Shown here: positions 52,755-61,813 of the stretch, one piece after another
Layout: every line of letters begins with the position of its first letter
Position numbering within the stretch: the stretch's first letter is position 1
From: Methanobrevibacter sp. TMH8
GTDB lineage: Archaea; Methanobacteriota; Methanobacteria; Methanobacteriales; Methanobacteriaceae
DNA: 64,000 nt
NCBI RefSeq assembly: GCF_020148105.1
Contig: NZ_JAHLZE010000022.1
Span: forward strand, 62,001-126,000
Direction of reading: 5' to 3'
Made by a program: the position numbers and the translations under genes
Notes under the pieces: model-generated
The model's input: only the letters and a program-made list of their open reading frames with translations
Database searches by the model: none
What the model was told of the DNA's origin: nothing

Positions 52755-53618
52755 TTGAAAGTAGGATTTATTGGGTTTGGAGAAGTAGCTTCAATATTAA
52801 CAAGAAGGCTTCTAACAAGAAGACTTTATGATAATGATGTTGAAGTAATAAGTTCTACAGAAGGTAGAAGTCAAGAAACTAAGAAATTAGCTGAAAACTC
52901 TTTAGCTACTATGGTTGATAGTTTTGAAGAAGTAGCTGAATCTTCAGATATTTTAATTTCTGCAACAACTCCTTATGAAGCATTAGATGTAGCTAAAAAA
53001 TATGGTTCGTTGGTAAATGGAGTTTTTTTAGATTTAAATAATATTTCTCCTAAAAAAACTTTAGAAATAAGTAGTATTTTTGAAAATACTATTAATTATA
53101 ATAGTGGCTATACAAATAATTATAGTAATAATGTAACTTATTCTTCTGTTGAAGAAGATGATTCTATTTTTATTAAAGGCGCTATTATGGGCAGTATAAA
53201 ATCTCCAGAATCTTTAATTTATGTATCTGGAGAAAATGCTAATGAATTAGAAGTTTTAAATGATTATGGTCTTAATATTCATGTTATCAGTAAAAATGTT
53301 GAAGATAGTGCATATATAAAGATGCTTCGAAGTATATATACAAAAGGAGTAACAGCCTTACTTTATGAAGTTTTTAATCTTTCTGAAAATATGGGTTTAA
53401 CTAAAGAGTTATTTGAATCTTTGATTAATACAGAGGGAGAAAATTTTGAAGAACAAACAAAATCTCGTATAGATAGTTTAACTAAATCCCATGAAAGAAA
53501 ATTTCAAGAAATGACTGAAATTTTTGAATTTTTAAAAGAAAATTCTAATAAAGAAAGTCTTCAAGATGACCTCATTATTACTGAAGCTACTAAAAATAAA
53601 TTTAAAGATATTAAATAA
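52755..53618 (+). CDS. NAD(P)-binding 6-phosphogluconate-dehydrogenase-like protein (DUF1932)
   Basis: A 287-residue two-domain oxidoreductase. The N-terminal Rossmann fold starts KVGFIGFGEVAS and contains ILISATTPYEALDVA; the C-terminal helical part with SAYIKMLRSIYTKGVTALLYEVF fits DUF1932. Such enzymes act on beta-hydroxyacids or related alcohols, but no substrate can be named. An N/Y/S-rich insertion (about residues 112-135) interrupts the fold. The start is TTG at 52755 behind GTGGTGTT. Confidence 0.8.
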   Translation: MKVGFIGFGEVASILTRRLLTRRLYDNDVEVISSTEGRSQETKKLAENSLATMVDSFEEVAESSDILISATTPYEALDVAKKYGSLVNGVFLDLNNISPKKTLEISSIFENTINYNSGYTNNYSNNVTYSSVEEDDSIFIKGAIMGSIKSPESLIYVSGENANELEVLNDYGLNIHVISKNVEDSAYIKMLRSIYTKGVTALLYEVFNLSENMGLTKELFESLINTEGENFEEQTKSRIDSLTKSHERKFQEMTEIFEFLKENSNKESLQDDLIITEATKNKFKDIK

Positions 53619-53681
53619 GTAGCAATTAATCTATTCTACATTTTTTTATTTTATATACTCTTATTTTATTAAATTAATCCC

Positions 53682-55019
53682 TTATTCATTAATGAGTATT
53701 CTTATTCTAAAACCAGATTTTGTTTTTATTATATTAGCAGATACTGGAATAAATTGTGAATCAATTATATATCTAAGATATGTAACTTCTTTAGCAGGTA
53801 GCTTTAGATTAGTTTTGATTTTCTTTTTATCTACTTTAATTTCACAGGAAAGTTTCCCATCTTTATCAACATATATCTGAGGAATTAATTCTTCTGACAT
53901 GTTTTGATTTTGTTCTGATTTTTTATTATCTAATTTTTTATTAAGTAATTTTGTTTCAAATTTTGTAAGATATAGTCCTGCATCAAAAGATAATGGAATT
54001 TCATCCATTGTTATATTTGGATTACTTCTGAATTCTTCGTTAGCTATACTAGCTAATTCTCCTTTTTCACACTGTGTAGCTACATAATAAGATCTTTCGA
54101 TTACCTTATCCACACTTTGTTCATGTGGTATTACACCTTTTTTTTCATAGCTCCTCATTAAATTTACAACTTCTTGTCTGCTTACTTTTTCTTCAATAGC
54201 ACTAATAGCTAATCTAGTGAGAACTGGCCCATAACCTGCTCGTCTAAAAGTTGCCCAAACAGACTCTTCATCTCTGTAAACCCTACCTTTTACTATTTCA
54301 TTTATTGCATTTCCATTTAAATAAGCTAACTTCATGAGATTTGGACGAGAACAAGTATTCATCCTTTTATTAATATATTTCCAGTTTCTTTCTTCAGGAA
54401 TTGTACCTTTCTTTATCTCTCTTTCAAGAATTTTTATGGTTGATTTTGGTAGTAATTCTTTTGTTTGCTCTGGTATTTCCATATCATTTTCAATAATTGA
54501 CCTTCTAATTTCTCTTCCAGAAATTTTTCCATTAAATTCTAATTCTGGTATGATATGAAATTTCATGTTTCGTCCATATTTTTCTTTTAAAAATTCATTT
54601 ACTGCAAACCATCTTATAACATTTCTATTGGGGAGATCTCTTGGAATTCCAACAAATATGCCTTGTTTTACAAATTTTTCCGCATATTTGACAATTTTTG
54701 GTGTAGATACATTAGCTGCATCAATGTAATCCACTACTCCATCTTCTATCATCATAGCTATTCTTATTGGAACAGAATATGCTAATGTGAGTCTATGGTG
54801 GAGTCCTTCAATCCCAACTACTTTGTCTGCTCCAGCTGCTAAAGCCATATCTTTCCTTGCCTCAAAAGAAGTAAAAAATGGAGCATGATTTGCACTAAAA
54901 CCCTTGTTTAAATATATTGCTACTTTGTCTCCAGTTTCTTCAGCTATTTCTCTTCCTTTCTCAATTAGCTTTACATGTCCTAAATGTACTGGATCAAAAT
55001 CGGCACTTATTCCTATCAT
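53682..55019 (-). CDS. HxGH nucleotidyltransferase-like protein
   Basis: A 445-residue protein with an N-terminal nucleotidyltransferase domain (DFDPVHLGHVKLIEKG; HxGH motif) and the second signature ISGREIRRSII near residue 175. The central part (TCSRPNLMKLAYLNGNA, RRAGYGPVLTRLAISAIEE) resembles TmcAL-like and archaeal cytidylyltransferase-related proteins, and the C-terminal 90 residues form a separate beta-rich domain. I place it in the class that adenylates or cytidylates small molecules or tRNA; the substrate is unknown. Confidence 0.7.
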   Translation of the reverse strand: MIGISADFDPVHLGHVKLIEKGREIAEETGDKVAIYLNKGFSANHAPFFTSFEARKDMALAAGADKVVGIEGLHHRLTLAYSVPIRIAMMIEDGVVDYIDAANVSTPKIVKYAEKFVKQGIFVGIPRDLPNRNVIRWFAVNEFLKEKYGRNMKFHIIPELEFNGKISGREIRRSIIENDMEIPEQTKELLPKSTIKILEREIKKGTIPEERNWKYINKRMNTCSRPNLMKLAYLNGNAINEIVKGRVYRDEESVWATFRRAGYGPVLTRLAISAIEEKVSRQEVVNLMRSYEKKGVIPHEQSVDKVIERSYYVATQCEKGELASIANEEFRSNPNITMDEIPLSFDAGLYLTKFETKLLNKKLDNKKSEQNQNMSEELIPQIYVDKDGKLSCEIKVDKKKIKTNLKLPAKEVTYLRYIIDSQFIPVSANIIKTKSGFRIRILINE

Positions 55020-55482
55020 AACAATACCTATATTTGTAATTTTATAATCTGTTTTTATTTATTAATTTTTATTAATTATTTTGGTTTTTATATCAAATTT
55101 ATTCTAGAATTTAATAAGTTTATATTAAATAAATTTATATTTATTAAGTTTATATTCTTATATTCTATATATTTTATATTTCTATATATTTTATTATTTT
55201 ATTATCATTACCTTATAATTGTAGTAAATATTTTAGTTTAACTACTAATTTATTATTTTATGTATGATTATTGGTGCTTATTTTATAAATAGAAAAATAT
55301 ATAATTATATTTAATTAATATATCTATAAAAGTATATTGTCAGAAATAAACCAAAAATAAACTTGAAAATGTAAAATATAAAATATTTATTATATGATTT
55401 ATTGATAGAAACTTTATATATGTATAAATATCTAGATGTCAAAGTATTAAGATAATAAATAATAAGATATATTGGTGAAAGA
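55020..55482. other. Intergenic region upstream of the TetR gene
   Basis: A/T repeats (TTTATATTxxxTAAATTTATAT, about 55120-55160) and a TATA-like ACTTTATATATG (about 55411-55422) about 60 bases before the regulator start. No gene is seen. Confidence 0.4.
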
Positions 55483-56193
55483 ATGTCAGTTTCAAATTGG
55501 AAGGAAAGAGAAAGGGAACAAAGATGTAATGATATATTAGATGTTGCAGAAACTCTTTTCTTTTCAAAAGGATATGATAATGTTTCTATGAATAGTATAG
55601 CTAAAGAAGTTGGATTAGGCAAATCAACCCTTTATATTTACTTTGATAATAAGGAAGAACTTTTTTATGCTGTAGTTTTGCGTGGAGTTAATATTTTAAG
55701 TTTCATGATCAAAGAAAAAGTTGGAAAAGAAGATACAGGAATTGAAAAACTTAATGCATTTAAAAAGGCATATGAAAAATTCATCAAAAAATATCATGAA
55801 TATTTCCAAGCTTATAATTACCTCAAATCAGGAAGATTTGATTTAAATTATATGCTAAGTAGTGATTACAGCGAAATTTTGATGAAGAGTATGTTTTATT
55901 CGGTACATATTCCCTCTAATTTCTTAAATGCTAATGAAACTATAAAAGAAATTTTTAAGTTACGGGAGAAAATTTTCTTTACATTGTATAAATCTATAAA
56001 ATTAGGCATAAAGGAAGGAACAATAAGATCGGATGTTGACCCTTTAAAAATAACAATTTTACAGATTCTAATTTGTGAAAATATGGGTAATTTGCCTTTT
56101 GACTTTAGAATGATAATTGAAGGTCAAGGGTTAAATTATGTAAATTTTACTAAAGAGCTAGATGATTTTGTAAGTCAGCTTTATATCAAATAA
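55483..56193 (+). CDS. TetR/AcrR family transcriptional regulator
   Basis: A 236-residue repressor-type protein. The N-terminal helix-turn-helix is NSIAKEVGLGKSTLYIYF followed by DNKEELFYAVV; the C-terminal ligand domain is not recognised. It lies 333 bases upstream of an MFS multidrug-type exporter on the same strand, so it probably controls that gene and perhaps itself. The start ATG follows TTGGTGAAA. Confidence 0.9.
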   Translation: MSVSNWKEREREQRCNDILDVAETLFFSKGYDNVSMNSIAKEVGLGKSTLYIYFDNKEELFYAVVLRGVNILSFMIKEKVGKEDTGIEKLNAFKKAYEKFIKKYHEYFQAYNYLKSGRFDLNYMLSSDYSEILMKSMFYSVHIPSNFLNANETIKEIFKLREKIFFTLYKSIKLGIKEGTIRSDVDPLKITILQILICENMGNLPFDFRMIIEGQGLNYVNFTKELDDFVSQLYIK

Positions 56194-56434
56194 TAATTTT
56201 ATATCAAATAATTATAAAATAATTATAATAATCATAATAATTTTAATTAAAAAATCCAATTAATATTTCATTTTCCTTTTTTTAAGATTAAACATTTATT
56301 TTAGTCAAAATGCATATTTTTAAAAAATTATTCTCGTTTAACGACTATATATCCTATTTTTTATTAATTTATTATCTACTTTTTACATATTTTTCATCTA
56401 TTTCATTTGGCCATTAGTTAATTGTAAATTTTAT

Positions 56435-56450
56435 CGAAATATTTATATAT
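56435..56450 (+). promoter_or_regulatory. BRE/TATA promoter of the MFS gene
   Basis: CGAAAT (BRE) followed by ATTTATATAT (TATA box) is a close match to the archaeal consensus. Transcription would begin near 56475, within the candidate operator. Confidence 0.6.
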
Positions 56451-56453
56451 CTG

Positions 56454-56495
56454 TTTGTCCACTAGTTATGATAATGACCAATAGTCATATAAAAA
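56454..56495. promoter_or_regulatory. Candidate TetR operator
   Basis: ATGACCAATAGTCAT (56474-56488) is a dyad with 5-base arms and lies where transcription should begin. CTGTTTGTCC (56451) and CTGTTGGTT (about 56498) flank it. Placement fits repression by the TetR protein upstream, but the symmetry is weak. Confidence 0.3.
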
Positions 56496-56532
56496 ACTGT
56501 TGGTTATATCATGAAAATTAGGAGATTTGATA

Positions 56533-58026
56533 ATGGAAAATACAAGTCAAAATCAAGAGATATCTGATCATGTTTATAAAAACAGGTATATAATTTCAAC
56601 TATAGTTCTAATTGGCGTATTAATGTCAATATTAGATGGATATATGGTTACAATAGCATTACCAACAATTACTACACAATTCAACATAGATGTAGGATTA
56701 TCACAATGGATAATAACTGGTTATTTGGTAGTAATGACTGCATTATTTATATTTTTTGGAAAGATCTCAGAATATACTGGTAAAACAAAATTATTCTTGA
56801 TGGGATGGATTTTGTTTACATTAAGTTCATTAGGGTGTGGTTTATCTTTTGGGATTACTGAACTTATCATCTTTCGTATAGTTCAAGCTATAGGTGCTTC
56901 TATGATAGCAGGAGTTTCTGGTGCAATACTTTTTCATGCATTCCCTCCAAATGAAGTAGGTAAAGCTATGGGATATTTTGGAGCTACATTAGCTGTAGGT
57001 TCTTTAATAGGTCCTGGACTTGGAGGATTTATTACTAACTTCATTGGTTGGCAGTATATATTCTTAGTAAATGTACCACTTGGTGTTGTTCTGATTTTAG
57101 GTGCTCTAAAATATCTTAAAATCCCTGAAAACACTTCAAAGAATCTTAATATAGATTGGATAGGGACAATAACCTTTGTTATTTCTGTAGCAACATTAAT
57201 AATGTTTTGTGGTGAGTTAGCCAATAGTATATCATTCACTATGTATTTGGTAATGTATGGAGTTGTATTCCTATTGTCTACTGTTATATTTATCATACAG
57301 GAATCTAAATGTAAAGATCCAATGCTTGATTTATCTATATTTAAAAATAGAGATTTTTCACTACCTGTACTAAGTTTGTTAATCTTTTCTATAGCTCTAA
57401 ATATGGCAATTATTGTAGGTCCTTTCTATTTTCAAGGAGTTATGGATTACAATCCTTCACAAGTAGGATTATTCTTCATGATTGTTTCTTTAGCAATGGT
57501 AGTTACATCACCGATTGGAGGGAAACTTTATGATAAATATCACTCAAAATATGCTTCAGGAATTGCTGTACTGATATCTACAGTTTCTTTTGTGTTGTTA
57601 GGTTATGCTTATTTGATAATGAACATTAGTATGATGATAATTGCCTTAATTTTATGGGGGATTGGGAATGGTTTATTTACAAGTCCAAATACTACTGAAA
57701 CTTTGAGTGCTCTTCCTCGAGAAAAAACTGCTATTGCTTCAAGTGTATCAACAACTGCTAAAAGCCTTGGTGGGGCATTAGGAGTATCTTTTGTAAGTAT
57801 TTTCCTCACAATGAGCTTAAGCACAGCAGGGTATAATGGAGAAATACTATTGGCAAGTCAATCAATTTTATCAAATTCAATCAGTACTATTATGTTTGCA
57901 ACAGGGTTCCTATGTATTTTAGCTACTATAACAACTGTATTAAGGAATATAAATAGGAAATCTGTATTATATGGTGAGTTAAATGAAATGCAAGAATTTT
58001 CATCTGAAAAACATACTGATGATTAA
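56533..58026 (+). CDS. MFS transporter, DHA2 (EmrB/QacA) drug-exporter type
   Basis: A 497-residue proton-driven exporter with about 14 membrane segments. Family motifs are ILDGYMVTIALPTI in helix 1 and GPGLGGFITNFIGWQYIFLVNVPLG in helices 5-6 (motif C of drug antiporters). The ATG at 56533 follows GGAG by nine bases. The natural substrate is unknown; it is linked to the TetR gene upstream. Such pairs are often acquired from gut bacteria. Confidence 0.88.
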   Translation: MENTSQNQEISDHVYKNRYIISTIVLIGVLMSILDGYMVTIALPTITTQFNIDVGLSQWIITGYLVVMTALFIFFGKISEYTGKTKLFLMGWILFTLSSLGCGLSFGITELIIFRIVQAIGASMIAGVSGAILFHAFPPNEVGKAMGYFGATLAVGSLIGPGLGGFITNFIGWQYIFLVNVPLGVVLILGALKYLKIPENTSKNLNIDWIGTITFVISVATLIMFCGELANSISFTMYLVMYGVVFLLSTVIFIIQESKCKDPMLDLSIFKNRDFSLPVLSLLIFSIALNMAIIVGPFYFQGVMDYNPSQVGLFFMIVSLAMVVTSPIGGKLYDKYHSKYASGIAVLISTVSFVLLGYAYLIMNISMMIIALILWGIGNGLFTSPNTTETLSALPREKTAIASSVSTTAKSLGGALGVSFVSIFLTMSLSTAGYNGEILLASQSILSNSISTIMFATGFLCILATITTVLRNINRKSVLYGELNEMQEFSSEKHTDD

Positions 58027-58071
58027 ATTTTATAAGTAAATATTGAATAATGGCTTGAAATTTGGAATATC

Positions 58072-58079
58072 TTTATAAA
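58072..58079 (+). promoter_or_regulatory. TATA box of mcrD
   Basis: TTTATAAA lies 47 bases before the mcrD start, so mcrD has its own promoter after the MFS gene. Confidence 0.45.
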
Positions 58080-58118
58080 TGTTGCGAAATTGTTGTGAAA
58101 TGTAAAGGAGATGATTGA

Positions 58119-58553
58119 ATGGATATTGAAATTTTTCCAAACAGATATTTAAGTGCTGATACAACTGAAAAATTGTTAAAAGATCTTGATGAAATTGAAG
58201 GTATAATAAAAATGGTCTTACATGGACAAAGACTACCTCCAGCTGAAATGGGACATCCTGATCGTAAAGTTATATCTATCAAAGGTCAAAAAATTGATTT
58301 ACAAGTTAAAACTGGTAGAATTCTAATGGAAATCAAGGAAGAATCAATTATAGATGAAATAAGGAATGTATGTGAGAATCACCTACAATTTGGATTTAAT
58401 ATAAATAATGGAACATATATCAGAAAACAAAAAACTGTTAGTGATAATCTAAAGTATGGTAAAATTTTAGATGATTTGTCTGATGAAATTGTTGGGTTAA
58501 CTGATCAAAATGCTCAACTTAGTGAAAGAGTAAAAATACTTAAAAAGAAATAA
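58119..58553 (+). CDS. mcrD: Methyl-coenzyme M reductase operon protein D (McrD), stand-alone
   Basis: McrD is a small protein normally encoded inside the mcr operon and binds methyl-coenzyme M reductase; a part in assembly or F430 handling has been suggested. This 144-residue copy has the family pattern [18 protein letters not shown], then [18 protein letters not shown] and VGRILMEI-like [10 protein letters not shown] 40-residue helical tail ends in KKK. No mcrBCGA genes lie nearby. Shine-Dalgarno AAAGGAGATGA. A T-run follows the stop. Confidence 0.88.
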   Translation: MDIEIFPNRYLSADTTEKLLKDLDEIEGIIKMVLHGQRLPPAEMGHPDRKVISIKGQKIDLQVKTGRILMEIKEESIIDEIRNVCENHLQFGFNINNGTYIRKQKTVSDNLKYGKILDDLSDEIVGLTDQNAQLSERVKILKKK

Positions 58554-58558
58554 ATTCA

Positions 58559-58572
58559 ACTTTTTTTTTTAT
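58559..58572 (+). terminator. T-run after mcrD
   Basis: A run of about twelve T directly after the mcrD stop would terminate an archaeal transcript, yet the next gene begins only 17 bases later; partial readthrough is possible. Confidence 0.35.
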
Positions 58573-58588
58573 TTTAAATGGGATTAAA

Positions 58589-59005
58589 ATGAGTGATGTT
58601 GAAATAAATGGGAATATAACTCCTAAAAGAAAGATTATAATGGTTTTACAATGGATTAATCGAAAAACAGCGACTAATGAGGGGTGTGAACAATTTTTAA
58701 TTAAAAAAATTGTCACAGGAACAAACAAATATATATCTACAAAGAATAAGTTCTTGAAGTTATCTCCTGAGGTCTTAAATGATGTTTTATATAATATGGA
58801 ATCTCAAAATAAAGTTAAATTTGAAATTAAATTTGGAAGAGAAGATATTAGACTTTCTATATATAAAAACACTTTTTCGATATCTACAGTTAATAAGGAA
58901 CTTGAGATAGAAATAGCTGAAAAATTAGAATCAGAAGGGAAAAAGATGTATCCTGTTATTTGTTCAAAATTTCCAGGGCGTTTAGGAATTACTAACTTCC
59001 CTTAA
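58589..59005 (+). CDS. Conserved-looking hypothetical protein after mcrD
   Basis: A 138-residue soluble protein. An N-terminal helix-rich part (RKIIMVLQWINRKTATNEGC) leads to a basic middle, and the C-terminus ends MYPVICSKFPGRLGITNFP. It contains only two cysteines and no recognised motif. It follows mcrD by 35 bases on the same strand, so I would test a link with McrD first. The start ATG is preceded by GGGAT. No function is claimed. Confidence 0.55.
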   Translation: MSDVEINGNITPKRKIIMVLQWINRKTATNEGCEQFLIKKIVTGTNKYISTKNKFLKLSPEVLNDVLYNMESQNKVKFEIKFGREDIRLSIYKNTFSISTVNKELEIEIAEKLESEGKKMYPVICSKFPGRLGITNFP

Positions 59006-59420
59006 TCTAATTATCATCTGAAATTAAAAAATATTAAAAACTTTTATTTTTTTATTTATATGCTAAAAGGCATAAAATCTATAAAAACCATATAAAAACA
59101 ACTATCAATAAAACTATTAAAAAACTATTAAATAGCTATTGAAACAATTATTAAAACAAGCTATTGAAACAATTATTAAAACAGGTATAAAATTATGTAA
59201 AACAGGTATAAAAGAATTCAAAAATGAACAGAATCAAAAATAGGATCAAAAATGGAATCAAGAATAGAATTAAGAATAAAAATATTATATTAGGCTAATA
59301 TAATCAGATTTTATTAAAATAAAAAAATAATAGTATATTGATATTAATAAATGAAAATGAATTATTTATAGATAATATTATCTTTTTTATTAATATCATT
59401 ATATTTTATTGTTTTTAATT
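59006..59420. other. Convergent intergenic region with short tandem repeats
   Basis: It contains a perfect 25-base tandem duplication (59134-59183), a repeated AAAACAGGTATAAAA (about 59179 and 59199) and successive ATCAAAAAT(A/G)G words. These look like slippage products between converging genes. No gene is seen. Confidence 0.5.
59134..59183. repeat. 25-base tandem duplication
   Basis: Two perfect copies of a 25-base unit beginning AGCTATTGAAACAATTATTA, between two convergent genes. Confidence 0.85.
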
Positions 59421-59909
59421 TTAACTATTATCTGCAAATCTTAGTATTCCAGTTAATATTAACCAAATTCCAATTAATGCTCCTAAAAATGTAGGGTTTT
59501 CTAATATTGTACTTGCCAATATTATGTAAACAATACCTAATACAACTCCAACAACTCCACTCCAGAAACCGAAACTTCTTTCTCTGTTTCCAATTAAAGT
59601 CATAAGTCCAACTATTATAAGTAATATTCCAGCTAAATAAACTGTTAAACCAGCTAGATAAATAAATGCATTTGGACTAAATATTAAAAGTAATCCTAGA
59701 ATTAATATTATAATTCCAATAATTATTGTAGCTATACTCTTTTTAGGGCTATAATCTATTTCTGATATTCCACTTATTAATAAAAAAACGCCCATTAGAA
59801 GCACTGCAACCCCTATGATTGCTTGTGCACCAATTATCCCTAACATTGGAAATATTAGTATTATAATCCCCAATATTATTGCTAAAAAACTAATCATCGA
59901 TTTTTTCAT
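59421..59909 (-). CDS. HdeD/DUF308-type membrane protein
   Basis: A 162-residue protein with six hydrophobic segments in a repeating pattern (AIIGVAVLLMGVFLLISGI, then LAGILLIIVGLMTLIGNRE, then IGIWLILTGILRF), the layout of HdeD/DUF308 proteins, of which bacterial members help acid resistance. The start is ATG 59909 since GGAGG lies nine bases upstream; 59936 would place that signal inside the gene. The role in a methanogen is unknown. Confidence 0.8.
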   Translation of the reverse strand: MKKSMISFLAIILGIIILIFPMLGIIGAQAIIGVAVLLMGVFLLISGISEIDYSPKKSIATIIIGIIILILGLLLIFSPNAFIYLAGLTVYLAGILLIIVGLMTLIGNRERSFGFWSGVVGVVLGIVYIILASTILENPTFLGALIGIWLILTGILRFADNS

Positions 59910-60406
59910 TTTAAACCTCCACACTACAAACCACAATTTTTTTTAAATATCCATCTTATAAATATCATTTTTTTCAATGATAGGTCTATAAAATTTATAT
60001 AAATTATTATATGGTTAATTATTTGATTTATAATTATATATTCTTTTGTATTTTTTATGAAGTTCAGATAAGTATTTATTTAATTCAATAAATCAAAAAT
60101 AAAATTAATTTAGTTATAAAATATTTATTACCAGATATATTTTATCATTGTTAATTTAATATTACTAAATTAAAATATAAAATTGAATATTTACATCAAT
60201 GATTATAGATTATTCACAAGAATTATTCCTTTAATATAATAAAATAAGATTTAACATACATATAATCAATATATGGTTATTGATTATATGTCTATTATTT
60301 ATAATTATAGATTATAATTGTAGTTTATAACAATAGATTATATAATTAAAAAATTTGAACTTTCATTTTATAATAGTTTTTATATTATGTAAATTAATAT
60401 ATTAAT
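59910..60406. other. Divergent intergenic region with a strong inverted repeat
   Basis: AT-rich spacer between the HdeD-type gene and the TetR pair. Its main feature is the 34-base inverted repeat at 60258-60291. A TTTATATTATG element near 60377-60387 may be the TetR promoter. Confidence 0.45.
60258..60291. promoter_or_regulatory. Perfect 14-bp inverted repeat, probable operator
   Basis: Arms of 14 bases (ACATATAATCAATA and its exact complement) are separated by TATGGT. It lies 116 bases before the first TetR gene and 349 bases before the HdeD-type gene on the other side. The length fits a TetR dimer site, but a hairpin role is not excluded. Confidence 0.5.
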
Positions 60407-61027
60407 ATGATCTTGAACACGAACAACAGAGATAAAATACTCCAAATAGCTTTTTTATTATCACTAAAAAATGGTTTTGATAGGGTATCTATAAAACAAA
60501 TTCAAAAAGAATCTGGACTTGCTGCTGGTTCAATATACTATTATTTTGAAAATAAAGATGAAATTTTAGTAGCTATGTTTAATAAATATGTTTTAGGGAG
60601 AGTCTTTCTATTTAAAGAAACTATAAGAAATCTAAATTGTCCATTCATTGAAAAATTAAGGTTTATTTTTACTTATAGTGCTGATTTTTTTAATAAAAAA
60701 GAGAATGGCATCAATGATTCAATTGTGTCTGAATTAAACTATGAAGACTATCATGTTTTATCTATGAGTATTTATCATCAATATCCTGAAGTTAGGCCAC
60801 AATTTATTGAAATGCACAATGATATAAATGATTTTTACGGTGAATTAATTCAAGAAGCTATTGAAAATGGTGAAATAAGAGACGATGTTGAGATTAAAGC
60901 ATTAATTATACTTATTCAATCTTCATTAAGAGGAAAGTTGGATTTATGGATGAATCAATCAGAGTTTTCATTTGAAGAACTTGTAGAAGCTAATATAAAC
61001 ATGCTTTATGAGGCAATTAAAAAATAG
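60407..61027 (+). CDS. TetR/AcrR family regulator (tandem copy 1)
   Basis: A 206-residue regulator with the N-terminal HTH DRVSIKQIQKESGLAAGSIYYYF and a ligand domain ending in LVEANINMLYEAIKK. It is paralogous to the next gene over its full length, with an identical 46-base DNA stretch in the HTH region. No clear Shine-Dalgarno is seen before the ATG, so translation may be leaderless. It is likely to act on the palindrome upstream. Confidence 0.88.
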   Translation: MILNTNNRDKILQIAFLLSLKNGFDRVSIKQIQKESGLAAGSIYYYFENKDEILVAMFNKYVLGRVFLFKETIRNLNCPFIEKLRFIFTYSADFFNKKENGINDSIVSELNYEDYHVLSMSIYHQYPEVRPQFIEMHNDINDFYGELIQEAIENGEIRDDVEIKALIILIQSSLRGKLDLWMNQSEFSFEELVEANINMLYEAIKK

Positions 61028-61100
61028 TTGTTGTCAGATAGGGGTTAGATTTTAAGAATTATATAATTAGGAAAATAAGTAATTACTAAACTTTGGTTTT

Positions 61101-61118
61101 ATTTTCATAAATGAAAAT
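61101..61118. promoter_or_regulatory. Palindrome before second TetR gene
   Basis: ATTTTCAT and ATGAAAAT are separated by AA, 25 bases before the start of the second TetR gene. It is unlike the 60258 palindrome and could be chance in this composition. Confidence 0.3.
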
Positions 61119-61143
61119 TTTTATCAATGTTTAAGGGGTTTAT

Positions 61144-61752
61144 ATGAATACTAAAGATAAAATAATTGAAATAACATTTTTACTCTCACTAGAAAATGGT
61201 TTTGATAGGGTATCTATAAAACAAATTCAAAAAGAATCAGGGGTTTCTTCAGGATCAATATATTATTATTTCAAAGATAAGGATGATATATTGGTGGAAA
61301 TACTTAATAGATACCTTATGGGTAATATTCCTCTATTCAAAGAAGCTGTAAGAAATTCAAGCGATTCTTTAAGAGAAAGATTAAGGGTTGCTTTTATTCT
61401 TACAACTACTTCTTTCAATAAAAAAGAATTTCACTTCAATAGTCTAACTACACGTAAATTTAATCATGAAGACTATTTTATGTTGCTTACTAGTATTTTT
61501 CATCAATATCCTGAAGTTAGACATATGTTTCATGAGATGCAGCATGATTTAAATGATTTTTACTATAAGTTACTTCAAGAAGCTATTGAAAAGGGTGAAA
61601 TAAGAGAGGATATTGATATTAAAACAATGAATATATTTATTCAAAGTTGTATAAAGGGACATATAACTCTATGGTTAAATCAGTCAAATTTTTCATTGGA
61701 AGAGATTGTGAAAGATGATGTAAAAATGATTTGGGAGATAATTAAAAAATAA
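61144..61752 (+). CDS. TetR/AcrR family regulator (tandem copy 2)
   Basis: A 202-residue paralogue of the preceding gene. HTH residues DRVSIKQIQKESGVSSGSIYYYF are nearly identical, and HQYPEVR, LLQEAIEKGEIRED and LWLNQSNFS match throughout, while the middle (residues 70-105) has diverged. The shared HTH suggests the same DNA target with different ligands. The start ATG follows AAGGGG. Confidence 0.88.
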   Translation: MNTKDKIIEITFLLSLENGFDRVSIKQIQKESGVSSGSIYYYFKDKDDILVEILNRYLMGNIPLFKEAVRNSSDSLRERLRVAFILTTTSFNKKEFHFNSLTTRKFNHEDYFMLLTSIFHQYPEVRHMFHEMQHDLNDFYYKLLQEAIEKGEIREDIDIKTMNIFIQSCIKGHITLWLNQSNFSLEEIVKDDVKMIWEIIKK

Positions 61753-61813
61753 GTGTTTGTTGAATATTTCTTAGATTTTTAAAATGAATTTACAAGTGAA
61801 TTTATAAATGGAT

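Larger units (their letters stand above)
56194..56532. other. Promoter region of the MFS exporter
   Basis: A strong archaeal promoter (CGAAATATTTATATAT, 56435-56450) lies about 85 bases before the gene. Between them are possible operators (see 56454-56495). The upstream part is AT-rich without genes. Confidence 0.55.

Noticed and set aside
61101-61118. Same operator as 60258-60291
   Set aside because: The sequences are unrelated; the small dyad may be chance, so it is not used as support for shared binding.
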